From Chloropicon primus (Eukaryota > Chlorophyta > Chloropicophyceae > Chloropicales > Chloropicaceae): a stretch of 64,000 bases of DNA. Shown here piece after piece: positions 10,181-20,912 of the stretch. Made by a program: the position numbers and the translations under genes. Position 1 is the first letter of the stretch. The number at the start of each line of letters is the position of its first letter. The stretch is from assembly GCA_023205875.1 (NCBI GenBank), contig CP060764.1, forward strand, positions 666,621 to 730,620, given 5' to 3'. Under the pieces are notes generated by a model that saw nothing but the letters and a program-made list of their open reading frames with translations, was not told the origin of the DNA and did not search any database.

Positions 10181-10711
10181 ATGTTTTTCCTTCTAGAGAT
10201 GGAGCGGATAGTAACCCTACCGCCGCAGCACTTTGGGAGCGGGATGAGGGAAACCTTGCACAAGCAGCTCGTGAGGGAAGTGGAAGGAACGTGCAGCGGG
10301 AAGCATGGGTATATCGTATCCGTGACGAAGATCACGGACAGCGGGAAGGGACGGGTCCAGGTCGGGACGGGGAAGGCGACCTTCCACATGAAGTACCAGT
10401 GCGTCGCGTTCAGGCCATTCAAGGGGGAGGTGGTCGACTGCGTGGTGACGCAGATAACGAAGCTGGGGTTCTTCGCGGACGCGGGGCCCTTTGCCATCTT
10501 CGTTTCCAGCAGTCTCATCCCGGAGGACTACGAGTTCACGTCCGGGGACCAAGGACCGTGCTTCATCTCGGGGGACCAGGACGTCGCCATTGTCAGGAAC
10601 TGCGAGGTCAGGGTCAAGATCGTAGGCATTAGGGTGGACGCCACCGAAATATTCGGAATTGGAACCATCAAGGAAGACTACTTGGGGGTTCTCGGGGGAC
10701 CCGAAACGTGA
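10181..10711 (+). CDS. RPB7: RNA polymerase II subunit RPB7
   Basis: The 176-residue protein has the two-part RPB7 fold: an N-terminal RNP-like tip domain (FFLLEMERIVTLPPQHFG) and a C-terminal S1/OB domain containing GEVVDCVVTQITKLGFFA. With RPB4 it forms the stalk of nuclear RNA polymerase II, which contacts nascent RNA. The length matches the ~171-176 residues typical of RPB7 rather than longer Pol I or Pol III homologues. The ATG at 10181 was chosen by homology; the upstream in-frame sequence is low complexity. It converges on the H+-ATPase gene with 260 bp between. Confidence 0.93.
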   Translation: MFFLLEMERIVTLPPQHFGSGMRETLHKQLVREVEGTCSGKHGYIVSVTKITDSGKGRVQVGTGKATFHMKYQCVAFRPFKGEVVDCVVTQITKLGFFADAGPFAIFVSSSLIPEDYEFTSGDQGPCFISGDQDVAIVRNCEVRVKIVGIRVDATEIFGIGTIKEDYLGVLGGPET

Positions 10712-10971
10712 GGAGACGGGCTTGGCGGGCGCAGAGGAAGAGGCGCTCGTCGAGGGTTGATTGCTTTGGCCCCACACGCGAAACTCCCTCAGACGACTCG
10801 GGGGCTCTGGGGGGGGGAGAGGGAGACTCGGTGCGTCGTCGTCTTCATCATGGAAGATAGAACCAACTCACCGCAAAGAGCTACACTACACACACAGAGA
10901 GAAGCTAAGTTTTAAGGCAAGGCTTTTCCTTCCTTTTCTCTCTTGGGATCCTCTCCTCGAGACCAACGCCT

Positions 10972-13900
10972 TCACCCTCCTCCTCCTCCCCTCCTGAAGA
11001 GTCCTCTCTTCTTCTTGCCGCTCGGGCTGGCTTCGGGGCCCTCCCCCTCGAGGGCGTCCACTCGCTTGGTGAGCTTCCTCATCTCGGTCTCCAGGGCCTT
11101 GATCTTGCTCATCACCTCCCTCACCTTGGCGGCGGACTCGTCCACGGACATGCGGGGCGTCTTCGCGTGAATCTCTCCGACCTTGTCGTAGTGCGGAATC
11201 TGGTGACTCTCGATCTGGTTCTTCAGGCCCTCCTTCTGGTAGGCCTTGAGGCCGAGCCTCTTCCTGGCCTTCTTGATCATGTCCTTGACGGCCTTCCTCC
11301 TCTCCTCCTTGGACGTGCCCGTCAGGTTCGCATAGAACATGTCGCTTCCACTCTCCATGACCTTGTAGGTGAGGACCTTGATGGCATCGCGGACGTGGAA
11401 CCAGACCAGAGCCCACAAGGCCACGATGCCGACCGGGGCCCACCCGCAGCCCACCATGTTGGCGCCACCCCCGAGGGAGATGTTCTCCGGCCACAGGGCA
11501 GCAATGAGCACGGCGATCAAGATGGAAAAGAAGACCGGGATGCACAACGTGATGCTCGGGAGGGGGGCGCCTCCGAGTCTCTCCGAGGTGATAAAGTAAA
11601 AGTACTTGTTCCTCGTACTGAAGATGTTGAGCTGGACAGTCATCGCGATGTTGAGGTACATCACCGCCACGACTTGGCAGGAGGAGAGCTCTTCGAGGCC
11701 CCAGCCGCTCCACCAGCTCACGTACCTTGGGTCAGACAGCCACAGGAGCAAGATGTTCTCGAGAACTCCCACCAGGCCGATGACAACCGAGATGATTGTG
11801 GTGTGCACCATGTTCCACTTGAGGGGCTCCTCCGCAGGCCTGCAGGAATCCTTCGAGGTTGCCATAGCAGTGAAGTCGTTCACAAGGCTCAGCAGGATCA
11901 AGACCCACGTGGGAAAATCGAACTGGAGGGCGACGATGGACAGGAAGAAGAATCCAAGGATGAGCACAGAGCTCGCCATACGATACAGCACGTACCCGTT
12001 CAGCCTGTTGAATATCTTCCTCGACCTGTTGATCGCGGTAATGATGGTCGAGAGGCCAGGAGCGTTGAGGACGATATCAGACGCGCTCTTGGCCGCGTCC
12101 GTCGCACCGGCCACGGCTATTCCGACGTTGGCCCTCTTCAAGGCCGGGGCGTCATTGACGCCGTCGCCAGTCATTCCACAGATGTGGCCAATCTTCTGCA
12201 GCTCCTCCACTATTCTGAACTTGTGCTCAGGAAAGACGGAAGCGAACCCGTTGACCTGCTCGATGAAGGTGCCGAAGGAACCCTGAGCCCTGATCAGCGC
12301 CTCGCCATCTGGGCCCCAGATCTCACTTCCAATGATGTTCGTTCCCATGTTGAGCCTGGACGCCGTCTCGATCGCGATGGCCTTTTGGTCTCCCGTGATC
12401 ATCTTCACCTCAACGCCCTTGTTCTGGGCGTCGATGATCGTTTGCTCCGTGTCGTCGCGAGGGGGATCAAGCAAACTAATCATCCCTATGAGCTTGTACT
12501 CTTCCTCGCTGGTCTCGTCGCCGTCGGCGATGGCGACTCCAAGGCTCCTCAAGCCCCTCTGGGCATTCTCGATGATCTTGTCCTCGGCTTCCACCTTGAG
12601 CTCGCCCTCGCAGCAGAGGTCCACCATCACCCCTGGGGCCCCCTTCGACATCCTGTACGTCTTGCCGTCCGGCGCGATCACGGTGGCCTCCGTCCTCTTG
12701 TCCACGGGATTGAAAGGAACGAACTTCGTGACCTTGTAACCCTTGAGCTGCTCCAGCCCCCCGCCCTCGGACTCGGGGAAGGACTCCAGGGCCTCCGTAA
12801 CGGCCCTGTCGATGGCATCCTGACCTCCCTCAATCTTCGCGGCGAGACACGCGACCCTGAGGATCTCCCCGGCGCTAGAGTCGTTGACCTGCCAGATGAG
12901 CTCCTTGTCCAGCACCAGCTCGTTCTTCGTCAGCGTGCCAGTCTTGTCGGAGCACAGTATGTCCATCCCAGCCATCTCCTCGATCGCGCTCAGCCTCTGC
13001 ACGATGGCCTTCTCTTGACTCAACTCGTACGATCCGACCGCGAGGGCGGTCGTCACCACCAGGGGCATGGCCACGGGGAGGGTCGCGACCAAGATGACAA
13101 TCGCGGTCTTCAGACTGGAGGCCCACTCCACGTCGTCCCTGAAGAGCTGGACAAAGAAGATGGGGATGACCCCAACGAGCCCCAAGGTGCACATGATCTT
13201 CGCGACCGTCCCGAGGAGGTGCTGCACGTTGCCCTGCTCCGTCACGGTTGCGAGCAAGGCAATGGTCTTGCCGAAGAAAGTGTCCACCCCCGTAGCGGTG
13301 ACCATCATCTCAAGCTCCCCCTGGACGACGACCGCGCCGCTCAGCACCTCGTCCCCGGGGTGCTTCGTCACCGGCAGAGACTCTCCAGTGAGGGAGCTCT
13401 CGTCGATCAGCATGGGCTCTCCGTGGCCCACCAGCTTGCCGTCCGAGGGGACCACCACCCCGGCCGCAAGCTCGATGAGGTCTCCCGGCACAAGCTCCCT
13501 GACGGGGGTCTCCACCCACTCCCCGTCCCTCTTCGCCCTGCAGGTAGGCGCGCTCATCTCCTTGAGGGCCTTGACGGCGTCCGCGGCGTTCTTCTCGGAC
13601 CGGTAGTCCACGTACACGATGAGGACGACCTCGAAGATGAGGAGGGCGAAGCTCACCCAGTCGCGCCCCGGGTCGCACGCGCAGTCCACCACGTCGTTCT
13701 GCACGATGACGCAGCCCGTCTCGACCGCGGCCGAGATGATGGCCCCAACAATCATACAGATGGGCACGATCCCCAGGAACCTCGAGACGATCTTCTTCCA
13801 CTCCGGCTCCTCGACGGTCAGGACCTCGTTGTACCCGTACTTGTCCAGCTTCTTCTGGGCCTCCTCGGTGGTGAACCCCTCGAGAATCTCCTCCTCCGTC

Positions 13901-14130
13901 CTGCCGTCGTCGTACGCCTCAATCGTGCTAACCTCGTCGTCCTCCGCCTCGGCCGCGAGGGACTTCATCATGTCCTTCGGGGCCGCCGCACGCACGGACT
14001 CTTGCGGCGGGGGGTCCAACGCAATCGAGTTCCTCCCCGACCCCACCCTCGAGGACGCCATCGTCGTCATGGTGGCCTTCTCCCCCTCCGCACTCGGACT
14101 CGGCTCGTTCTTCTTCGCCATCGCCGCCAT
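10972..14130 (-). CDS. Plasma-membrane H+-ATPase (P-type, P3A)
   Basis: This 1052-residue P-type ATPase has the phosphorylation motif CSDKTGTLTKNE at about residue 391, the TGES actuator loop (SSLTGESLPV), the ATP-binding KGAPGVM, and the hinge GDGVNDAPALKRANVG. FDFPTWVLI carries the Asp equivalent to the proton-binding Asp of plant AHA pumps. It uses ATP to export protons and energises secondary transport. About ten membrane segments are visible. The C-terminal tail (about 100 residues) is a heptad-like basic helix ending KKKRGLFRRGGGGG, without the terminal YTV 14-3-3 site of land-plant pumps. I start at 14130 (MAAMAKKNEP); the further upstream frame is low complexity. Confidence 0.93.
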   Translation of the reverse strand: MAAMAKKNEPSPSAEGEKATMTTMASSRVGSGRNSIALDPPPQESVRAAAPKDMMKSLAAEAEDDEVSTIEAYDDGRTEEEILEGFTTEEAQKKLDKYGYNEVLTVEEPEWKKIVSRFLGIVPICMIVGAIISAAVETGCVIVQNDVVDCACDPGRDWVSFALLIFEVVLIVYVDYRSEKNAADAVKALKEMSAPTCRAKRDGEWVETPVRELVPGDLIELAAGVVVPSDGKLVGHGEPMLIDESSLTGESLPVTKHPGDEVLSGAVVVQGELEMMVTATGVDTFFGKTIALLATVTEQGNVQHLLGTVAKIMCTLGLVGVIPIFFVQLFRDDVEWASSLKTAIVILVATLPVAMPLVVTTALAVGSYELSQEKAIVQRLSAIEEMAGMDILCSDKTGTLTKNELVLDKELIWQVNDSSAGEILRVACLAAKIEGGQDAIDRAVTEALESFPESEGGGLEQLKGYKVTKFVPFNPVDKRTEATVIAPDGKTYRMSKGAPGVMVDLCCEGELKVEAEDKIIENAQRGLRSLGVAIADGDETSEEEYKLIGMISLLDPPRDDTEQTIIDAQNKGVEVKMITGDQKAIAIETASRLNMGTNIIGSEIWGPDGEALIRAQGSFGTFIEQVNGFASVFPEHKFRIVEELQKIGHICGMTGDGVNDAPALKRANVGIAVAGATDAAKSASDIVLNAPGLSTIITAINRSRKIFNRLNGYVLYRMASSVLILGFFFLSIVALQFDFPTWVLILLSLVNDFTAMATSKDSCRPAEEPLKWNMVHTTIISVVIGLVGVLENILLLWLSDPRYVSWWSGWGLEELSSCQVVAVMYLNIAMTVQLNIFSTRNKYFYFITSERLGGAPLPSITLCIPVFFSILIAVLIAALWPENISLGGGANMVGCGWAPVGIVALWALVWFHVRDAIKVLTYKVMESGSDMFYANLTGTSKEERRKAVKDMIKKARKRLGLKAYQKEGLKNQIESHQIPHYDKVGEIHAKTPRMSVDESAAKVREVMSKIKALETEMRKLTKRVDALEGEGPEASPSGKKKRGLFRRGGGGG

Positions 14131-15357
14131 CCGTCGGTTTCGTTTCCCAAAAAAAAGTAACCGACCGCCGCCCTCGGCCTCTCGTTCCCGAAGAGGCAGC
14201 ATCAAAAAGTACGATACAAGAGAGCGAGCGAGAGAGAAGAGGGCAATGGGAGGCAGAGACGAAGACAAAGAAGCAAAGCCAGTTGCTTTACCTAAAAGGC
14301 ATCCTCCTCCCTGCATAACGAGAAAAACGGCCAGGGTCAGCGGATTATCGTCTGCTCTCTCTTGTGTTGTCGTGCTTTGGGGTCAGTCGAGGGGAGGGAA
14401 AGCGGGCGAAACGCTTGGACAAAGGTGAATTTCGTAGAGGAGTTGGCGAAGTCGGGACAGAAACCCGCAAGGAAGCGCGTCCGCGAGGTGTGCGATGCCT
14501 TCCCCATCACCAAAAGCAAGACGCGTGTAAAACATTTTGAACTTTTAAAACTTGATACAACGGACGTTCCAGTGGATGCTTTACTCCTTCCCACTATGCG
14601 CAATGATTGCCTCGTTCTGGCACATGGATGACGCGTCTAGACTGAACCTCTACACTACGCTTGGTTCTCCCGGGTTGTGTTGAGGAGCACGGCAGTGGTG
14701 ACATGGAGTCCCAAGATGCCAGCAGGACAGAGAGACAGAGAGGCGATGATGAACATCACGCACGATCCAGCATTGCCTCACGGTCAAACCATCCTCTCCT
14801 CCCCTTCCTTGATTGATCCGGAGCAAGGCGATGCGAGGAGGCGATGCGAGGAGGCGATGCGAGGAGCGTGTTGAGTCTCGCCTCCTGGTGCTGGTGTGTC
14901 ATGTAATGGCAATGTAATGTCTCTGGATGAAGTTGGTCCCTCCCTCGTCTCTCGTCTTTTCTTCTCTCTCGTCCTTGGATTGTCGTTTTTCTTGGACGGG
15001 ATTCATTTGACTGAATTGGAAGAATTGGAAGGAGTCAAGGCAGGACCACGGACGACCAGAGGGACGGGGTTGGCCTGGACGGCACACGAGGCGCACACAC
15101 ATACGAGGTGAGGGAGCACGAACATATTACACATCACACTTTACCATTACACATCACCTGGACAACAAGAACAACCTCCTCAGAATTCATTCACTCACTC
15201 GTTTGTTTGGGGAAGAATAGAAATAGAAATAGAATTCCTCTTGGCTTACATAGACATCGTTCTGTTCTCTCTGTCCCTGTCGCTCCCCAAAGGTTGTCGG
15301 CTTGTTGGTTTGTAGCCCGGACGAGTGAACCATTGGAAGAAGAGTCCAAGAGGCGAG
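14131..15357. other. Long divergent intergenic region, no gene recognised
   Basis: This 1.2-kb gap lies between the H+-ATPase and STPGR starts. It includes three tandem GATGCGAGGAG-type units at about 14832-14866. A possible 5'-UTR intron of the STPGR gene runs from a GAG|GTGAGG donor near 15107 to a CCCAAAG acceptor near 15291. An 89-codon frame at 14362-14631 begins with a non-ATG codon and has no recognisable similarity. Confidence 0.4.
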
Positions 15358-16609
15358 ATGCTGAGCGTGCAAGCTCCGGAATGGACTTTCGGGTCCAAGC
15401 CCCAGAAGAGCTCGGTCAGGACGGACGGGCCCGGTCCGGCCGACTACACGCCAACCCACGCGGGCAAGAACCCTTCGTACTCCCTCACGGGTCGCAACTT
15501 CATGAAGGAGTCTAAGAGCAACAACACGCCTGGTCCTGGAGCATACGCCGTGAAGAACTCCAAGCACACGCACAAGGGTCCGGCTCCCTCGAGCTTCAGT
15601 ATGGGCAAGAGGCTTCCCCAGACAGGAAAGTTCACGCCCAACCCTGGCCCTTCGGACTACTCTCAGCACACGCCGTTCAGGAGTGCCACGGGCGCTCCAC
15701 GATTCAGCCCTGACAAGCACTCCCGGAACAACGACTACGACGCTCTCGAGTCCCCTGGCCCCGGCAGCTACGCCGTGAACACAAAGGAGAAGAGCGGGCC
15801 AAAGTATAGCATACGCTCCAGGCTTAACGAGAAAGCGAGGTGAGTGCCACCCACACTCTTCGAGAAGCGAGCACACGTGGAGTGGAGACAAAAAAGACAA
15901 AAGACACTGACTTGTTCTCTCTGTGTCTCTGTATCTCTGTGTGTCTGTGTGTTTTTGTTTGTCTGTTTCCCAAAGGCCTTCGAACTCGCCTGGCCCAGCC
16001 GCCTATTCGGTCCGAGGCCCAGCAGCAACGGGTCCCAAGTTCTCTATGGGTAGCTCCAAACGCTTCCAGCGCACCGCTCAGGAGAATGAGAGCACGCCTG
16101 GACCGGGAGAGTACGTCGTCGGCAAGAACAGGGGACCTGCGTTCACCATCCAGTCCCGGGTAACTCTTTCTTCCCGCGTTAACCAGGACCCCGGTCCTTG
16201 CACATACTCACCGAACTTTAGCACGAAAAGGGCGCCGCCATCCTTTTCTTTGGGGGGAAAGCAAAGCAATCCGGAGCTGAAGGGGAACAAGGTGCCTGGC
16301 CCCGGTCACTACGCCCTGCACAAGAAGAACGTGGACAAGCAAGGTTCAACCAAGTCCTCTGCCTTCACCATGGGAAGCAGGACGAAGACCAAGACGACCA
16401 GCACGACCTTGTCGCCCGGCCCTGCGGCGTACAAGCCCGGAACCTACAAGCGCAAGGGCGCCCCTGCGTTCACGATGAGGCCGAGGCTCGAGTCGAGCTC
16501 TGCAAAGGACGGGGTGGACCCTAATCCCGGGCCTAGTGAGTACAATCCTAGCACAAAGAACCTGACCAAATCGCCTTATTACTCGTTCGGCATGAAGCTG
16601 AAGAAGTAG
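15358..16609 (+). CDS. STPGR-repeat flagellar protein (ODF3/SHIPPO/CIMAP-like), two exons
   Basis: Exons 15358-15839 and 15976-16609 join across a 136-nt intron (GCGAG|GTGAGT to CAAAG|G) to give 371 residues. The protein consists of about ten sperm-tail PG-rich repeats: GPGPADY, TPGPGAY, NPGPSDY, SPGPGSY, SPGPAAY, TPGPGEY, DPGPCTY, VPGPGHY, SPGPAAY and NPGPSEY. Each is followed by a basic FSMG/FTMG-type segment. STPGR proteins are microtubule inner or associated proteins of cilia and of specialised cortical microtubules. The splice restores an uninterrupted repeat (AR|PSNSPGPAAY), which supports the intron. It implies the organism has or recently had a flagellated stage. Confidence 0.88.
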
Positions 16610-17118
16610 CGAGGTCATGCGGAGGCTCTAATGTTGCTGGGCACCGCACACGCGCGCGAACGCACGGAGCTGGAGCTTGCGGCATGGTTGGAAGGATACT
16701 GTAGATAGATGAACGAACACCAACAAACATCCTATCCTATGTAGCATGCATTTTGAGAGTATATATGTTGGCAAGACTTCACCGCAGCATCACCGAGGAC
16801 CTTCTATAAGCCCACCTGTTCAGCATGTACACATCATCACCATCGCCCTCACGGTCCCTTTCTCCTCCATCGAACCTCGCCGCCCCTCGTTCCCTGGCTT
16901 GTGGCTTCTCCAACTCTCTCTATCCCATCCATCGCCTTGGAAGGAAGGAGAAGGGGTGAAGCATGGGGTGGGCAAGCACTTTTCCATCGCGTTTGAACAA
17001 GAGATCGTCCCCCTCGCCATCCCATCCCATCAGGGCTGGTCTTGGTCCCCTTTTCCCACCTCCACCTCCTGTCCTGGAGGAGACTGAGACCCCTCCGACA
17101 GAGCAGCAGAGAGCAGGA
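16610..17118. other. Intergenic region between two plus-strand genes
   Basis: This is a 509-bp gap. An upstream in-frame ATG at 16963 could extend the next gene by 52 residues of Pro/Ser-rich sequence. No other feature is recognised. Confidence 0.35.
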
Positions 17119-18062
17119 ATGGCTCCGTCGTCGTGGTGGAACAAGAGAGTGGTCGCGGCGACCCTGATCATCGCGTGGGCTGGCGTGCTGCATTTGAACA
17201 TGATGGACATCCAAAGGAAGATGAACGACAACGGCAACGGCAACGGCGCGTCGAACACGAAACACGTCGCGAAACTCTCCGTCAAACTCCATGGAAGCAA
17301 CTCGGAACAAGAGTGAGTGAGGGAGAGGACTTCAGGGAGAGGACTTCAGGGAGACCAAGCCCGCCTGCTGGAGGAGACGAAACAGGTGGGAGGCGGAGGA
17401 CCAGGATGACCCCTTCCGTGGGCGAGAGCAACTGCAAAACGTTCTTGGCCTCGATTGAGAAGACGTGCCGTGTGAGGATAGTGCAGGTGCGTCGGTACCA
17501 GGACGCTGCGGAGACCGCTGCACTCGCCGAGGGCAACGCCGCGGAAAGGAAGCACGAGCTTCCGAACGACGCGGTCAGCCACATGAACGGCGTGTTCGAG
17601 TCCCTGCAGGAGCTCTCCAGGTACGTCTGCTACGAACCCAACTTGACAGCCATCGATTATTACGAGTACAGGCTGGTGTCGCAGCTCCTGGTCCTCGCGT
17701 GGAAGTCCACGGTGTACCTCGCGGATATCGTGGCGCACTTACAGCACCAGATCCTTTGCAGCGGATCCTGGCTGAGCAAGCAACCCTCGTTGCCTCTGAC
17801 CCTGGCCTCGTGTCTGCAGGGATACCGGCTTTACTGCAGAATAGCGGAGGAATCCATCGACTTCCTCAGGTCCGGCCTGAGGATACAGCTGTGCGACAGG
17901 CACCACCACGAGAGCAGGCTGATGCTGATGAACACGAAGGTTGACGGGGAGAGGGAGACGCTGGAAAACTGGCTCAAGACCTTGCACAACGACATGTCCT
18001 CTGTCATCAACAGCATAGACCCGAAATTCACTCTGCTTTCGTTCCAAGCAAAGTGGGAGTAG
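17119..18062 (+). CDS. Unknown single-pass membrane protein (two exons, uncertain splice)
   Basis: The first exon (17119-17312) encodes a short basic N-terminus and one membrane segment (VVAATLIIAWAGVLHL), followed by an Asn/Gly stretch. A large downstream frame (about 17405-18062) encodes a helical, Cys-containing domain of about 220 residues ending FQAKWE. I join them with donor GA|GTGAGT at 17313 and acceptor GACCAG|G ending at 17404 (92 nt), giving about 283 residues of type II or signal-anchor topology. The acceptor lacks a pyrimidine tract, and an alternative acceptor ends at 17392. A direct repeat of GGAGAGGACTTCAG lies in the intron. I do not recognise the family; the luminal domain may be secretory-pathway or cell-surface. 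Confidence 0.5.
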
Positions 18063-18234
18063 CCGAGCAAGCGCGCAGGCCGGTGGGGGTGCCCGCCCAA
18101 AGCAAAGTCATCCGAAAGGAATAAAAATATTTTGTGTTTTGTTGTTACAACCATCCTCTCAATCCCATAAAAACGTTTTTCTTTTCTTTTTTTCGCCCAG
18201 CGGCGCGTCTTGTTGTGTCTCCTGCGACACTCAC

Positions 18235-19029
18235 TCACCCCGTGAGAGCGACCCACGAGAGGAAGAGGTACATCATCATCAGTGGGTACACCGCCAGCAT
18301 TTTCCTCTTTGGGGACACGGAGGCCGAGACAAAAGGAACGGCTGCCCAGCTCGCCCAAGCCACCCCCAGGAGCATCACCAGGAGCTTCACCACCTTCATC
18401 GATTGGTAGAACGTCAGCATCGCCGCCACCAGGAGGGGAAAAGTGCAATACCCCAGCAGGGAGCAGGCTTGGAGGAAGACTATTTTGCCTCCGAGAAGAA
18501 TGACGTTGAGCGTGAGCACCGCGGCCCCCACTGTGAGTACGCAAAAGACGATAGAGAAAGCCTTCGCGGGGGAGTCTGCCAAAGGGCGCGAGGAGCGAAG
18601 AAGAGTTCGTGGTCAGCAAGGGCAAGGGCAAGGACAAGGCAAGACAAGACAAGACACGGCGGCGACGACGACGTGTCGCGTTCGTTCTTTCGGGGACTCA
18701 CCTGACTGGTGCGACAGCAAGAGCGCGAGAGATATGGAGAATATCATGGGTCCCCACAAGTCCCACTCCCTGAGGGCCCTCACCGCGGTGGTCTGCTTGG
18801 AGACGGGCACGAGGACGATCCTCAAATTCAGCGCGATCTGGAGCAAGTCCCTCTTCAGGGTCTGCCACACGCTCTCGTTCAGCGTCGATCCCGCTGGCAC
18901 GGTCCTCTGCCCGGCGCTGAGCTCGCTCGTCCCCGGCTCCGCCTCCTCCGTGAACATCTGCACCGTCCCGTCGTCCGGAACGACCGGCGTCCCTCCCGAC
19001 GCAAACGGACTGTCCGTGTTCGACTGCAT
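18235..19029 (-). CDS. Yip1-family Golgi membrane protein, YIPF6-like (two exons)
   Basis: Exons 18702-19029 and 18235-18575 (minus strand) join across a 126-nt phase-1 intron (TCAG|GTGAGT to TTGGCAG), giving 222 residues, close to YIPF6 (about 236). The soluble acidic N-terminus is followed by ALREWDLWGPMIFSISLALL, the hallmark entry into the first membrane helix of the YIPF6/Yip4 group, and about five hydrophobic segments. Yip1-family proteins bind Rab GTPases and act in ER-Golgi traffic. The splice recreates LSHQSDSPAKAFSIVF without a stop. I chose the ATG at 19029 (MQSNTDSP). It is divergent from adenylosuccinate synthetase. Confidence 0.85.
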
Positions 19030-19356
19030 CCTTTCCTCTCCTCCCTCCTCCGATGATGTTTCCCTCTCCCTCCCTCCTCCGCGTGAAGGCAGTCGAAAGC
19101 TCCCCCCAAGCAGCACGAAGATTGGCCCCCGTGAATGGAGTGTTCATGTCTCACAGGAGTGTAACGTGACCAGGGCATGCCACGTGACGATTGAGTGGTC
19201 GAGGAGCGGCAAGGAGGACCGGCGTGGGTTGGGGCTTGCGGTGGGTTTACGCGACAGAGGAACGGGACAAGGGAGTGGGAGGGAGGAACACGAAAAGGAA
19301 AATTGAAACGTCTTTCGATCGAGTCGTCGCTTGCTCGAGGAAAGGAAGGAAGGGGG
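19030..19356. promoter_or_regulatory. Divergent region between YIPF6-like and adenylosuccinate synthetase genes
   Basis: This 327-bp gap contains both promoters. CACGTGACG near 19180 holds a G-box (CACGTG), a common plant and algal bZIP/bHLH site; use as a regulator is an inference. No gene is seen. Confidence 0.35.
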
Positions 19357-20847
19357 ATGAGGACCAGGATGAGGACCAGGATGGGGACCAGGATGAGGAC
19401 CAACACCGTCCTCAACCTGTGTTCGGTGAGGAGGGGAGGGCAGCCGAAGCGGAAGGACTGGTCCGCGGGGCCGTCGGTGGAGACCCGAGTCGTGCTCGGC
19501 GGGAGGAGGATCGAGGCGAAAGCGTCCGCGTCGGAGGTGGCAGCGAAGATCGAAGAGGAGGAGTTCAGCGAAGTCGGGCAGATCTGCGCGGTGCTCGGCA
19601 CGCAGTGGGGCGACGAGGGGAAGGGGAAGCTGGTGGACGCCATGGCGCAGACGTTCGACGTCGTGGCGAGGGCCCAGGGAGGCGCGAACGCGGGCCACAC
19701 CATATACTCCCCCGACGGGACCAAGCACGCGCTCCACCTCATGCCTTGCGGCATCCTCAACCCGAGGGCCAAGTGCATTATCGGCAACGGGTGCGTGATC
19801 CACCTCCCGACCGTCCTGGGCGAGATCGGGAAGCTCAAGGAGAAAGGGGTGAGCGCGGACGGCAGGCTGTTCATCTCTGACCGGGCCCACGTGCTGCTCG
19901 ACTTGCACAAGGAAGTGGACGGGCTCAGGGAGCAGGAGCTGGCGGACAAGAAGATCGGGACGACGAAGCGAGGCATCGGGCCGTGCTACTCGTCGAAGGC
20001 CATCAGGAACGGGATCCGAGTCCACGACCTCCTGAGCTTTGACGTGTTCGAGAAGAAGCTGAGGGGGCTGGTCGCCGAGAACGAGAAGAGGTTCGGGGCG
20101 GACTTTGAATACGACGTGGACGAGGAGCTGAGCAAGTACGAGGGCTACATCGCGGAGATCAAGCCCTACATCTCGGACAGCGTGGAAATCTTGTACAACG
20201 AGCAGAAGTCGAAGAGCAGGATCCTGATCGAGGGCGCCAACGCGACCATGCTCGACATCGACTTCGGGACCTACCCCTTCGTGACCTCCTCGAACACGAC
20301 CATCGGGGGCGTCTGCAACGGCCTTGGCATGGCGCCCAACGCCATCTCCCACGTGGTCGGTGTGGCCAAGGCGTACACAACTCGCGTGGGCGCCGGCCCT
20401 TACCCCACGGAGATTCACGACGAGGTCGGCGACCAGATCAGGAAGCTGGGTGGTGAGTACGGCACGACCACCGGCCGGCCAAGGAGGTGCGGCTGGCTCG
20501 ACATAGTGGCGCTGAGGTACGCTTGCATGGTGAACGGCTTCAGCTTCATGAACATAACCAAGCTCGACGTCTTGTCCGAGCTGAAGGAGATCAAGATCGC
20601 GGTCGAGTACAAGATGCCAGACGGAACGTCGATGAAGTTCTTCCCGGCCGATCTGGACTTGCTCGAGGAGGCCGAAGTCGTGTACGAGACAGTTCCCGGC
20701 TGGATGAGCGACATCTCGGGCATAAGGGAGTACGAGGCCCTCCCTGCGAACGCAAAGCTGTACATCGAAAGGATCGAAGACCTCCTCGACATCCCCGTGA
20801 GATGGATCGGGGTCGGCCCAGGAAGGGATGCCTTGATCACAAAGTAA
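19357..20847 (+). CDS. Adenylosuccinate synthetase
   Basis: The 496-residue enzyme joins IMP and aspartate using GTP in de novo AMP synthesis. The GTP loop [20 protein letters not shown] and GTTKRGIGP are present, as is the C-terminal IGVGPGRD. The first ATG in frame is 19357; it opens four near-perfect ATGAGGACCAGG units encoding [16 protein letters not shown], an Arg/Thr-rich, acid-free leader followed by about 45 more basic residues. That is consistent with organelle targeting, as for the plastid/mitochondrial enzyme of plants (inference). Any of the four ATGs could initiate. It converges on the torsin-like gene with 65 bp between. Confidence 0.95.
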   Translation: MRTRMRTRMGTRMRTNTVLNLCSVRRGGQPKRKDWSAGPSVETRVVLGGRRIEAKASASEVAAKIEEEEFSEVGQICAVLGTQWGDEGKGKLVDAMAQTFDVVARAQGGANAGHTIYSPDGTKHALHLMPCGILNPRAKCIIGNGCVIHLPTVLGEIGKLKEKGVSADGRLFISDRAHVLLDLHKEVDGLREQELADKKIGTTKRGIGPCYSSKAIRNGIRVHDLLSFDVFEKKLRGLVAENEKRFGADFEYDVDEELSKYEGYIAEIKPYISDSVEILYNEQKSKSRILIEGANATMLDIDFGTYPFVTSSNTTIGGVCNGLGMAPNAISHVVGVAKAYTTRVGAGPYPTEIHDEVGDQIRKLGGEYGTTTGRPRRCGWLDIVALRYACMVNGFSFMNITKLDVLSELKEIKIAVEYKMPDGTSMKFFPADLDLLEEAEVVYETVPGWMSDISGIREYEALPANAKLYIERIEDLLDIPVRWIGVGPGRDALITK

Positions 20848-20912
20848 AATGTTGGAGCAGCACGCGTTGGCTTTTTCGTTTTTTCTAAAATACATAGCAT
20901 TAACACACAGTT

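Noticed and set aside
11167-14160. 997-codon open frame on the plus strand
   Set aside because: It is the antisense of the H+-ATPase gene. GC-rich codon bias opens the opposite frame; the product is low complexity and has no recognisable domain.
14362-14631. 89-codon frame in the long intergenic region
   Set aside because: It starts with a non-ATG codon and has no recognisable similarity.
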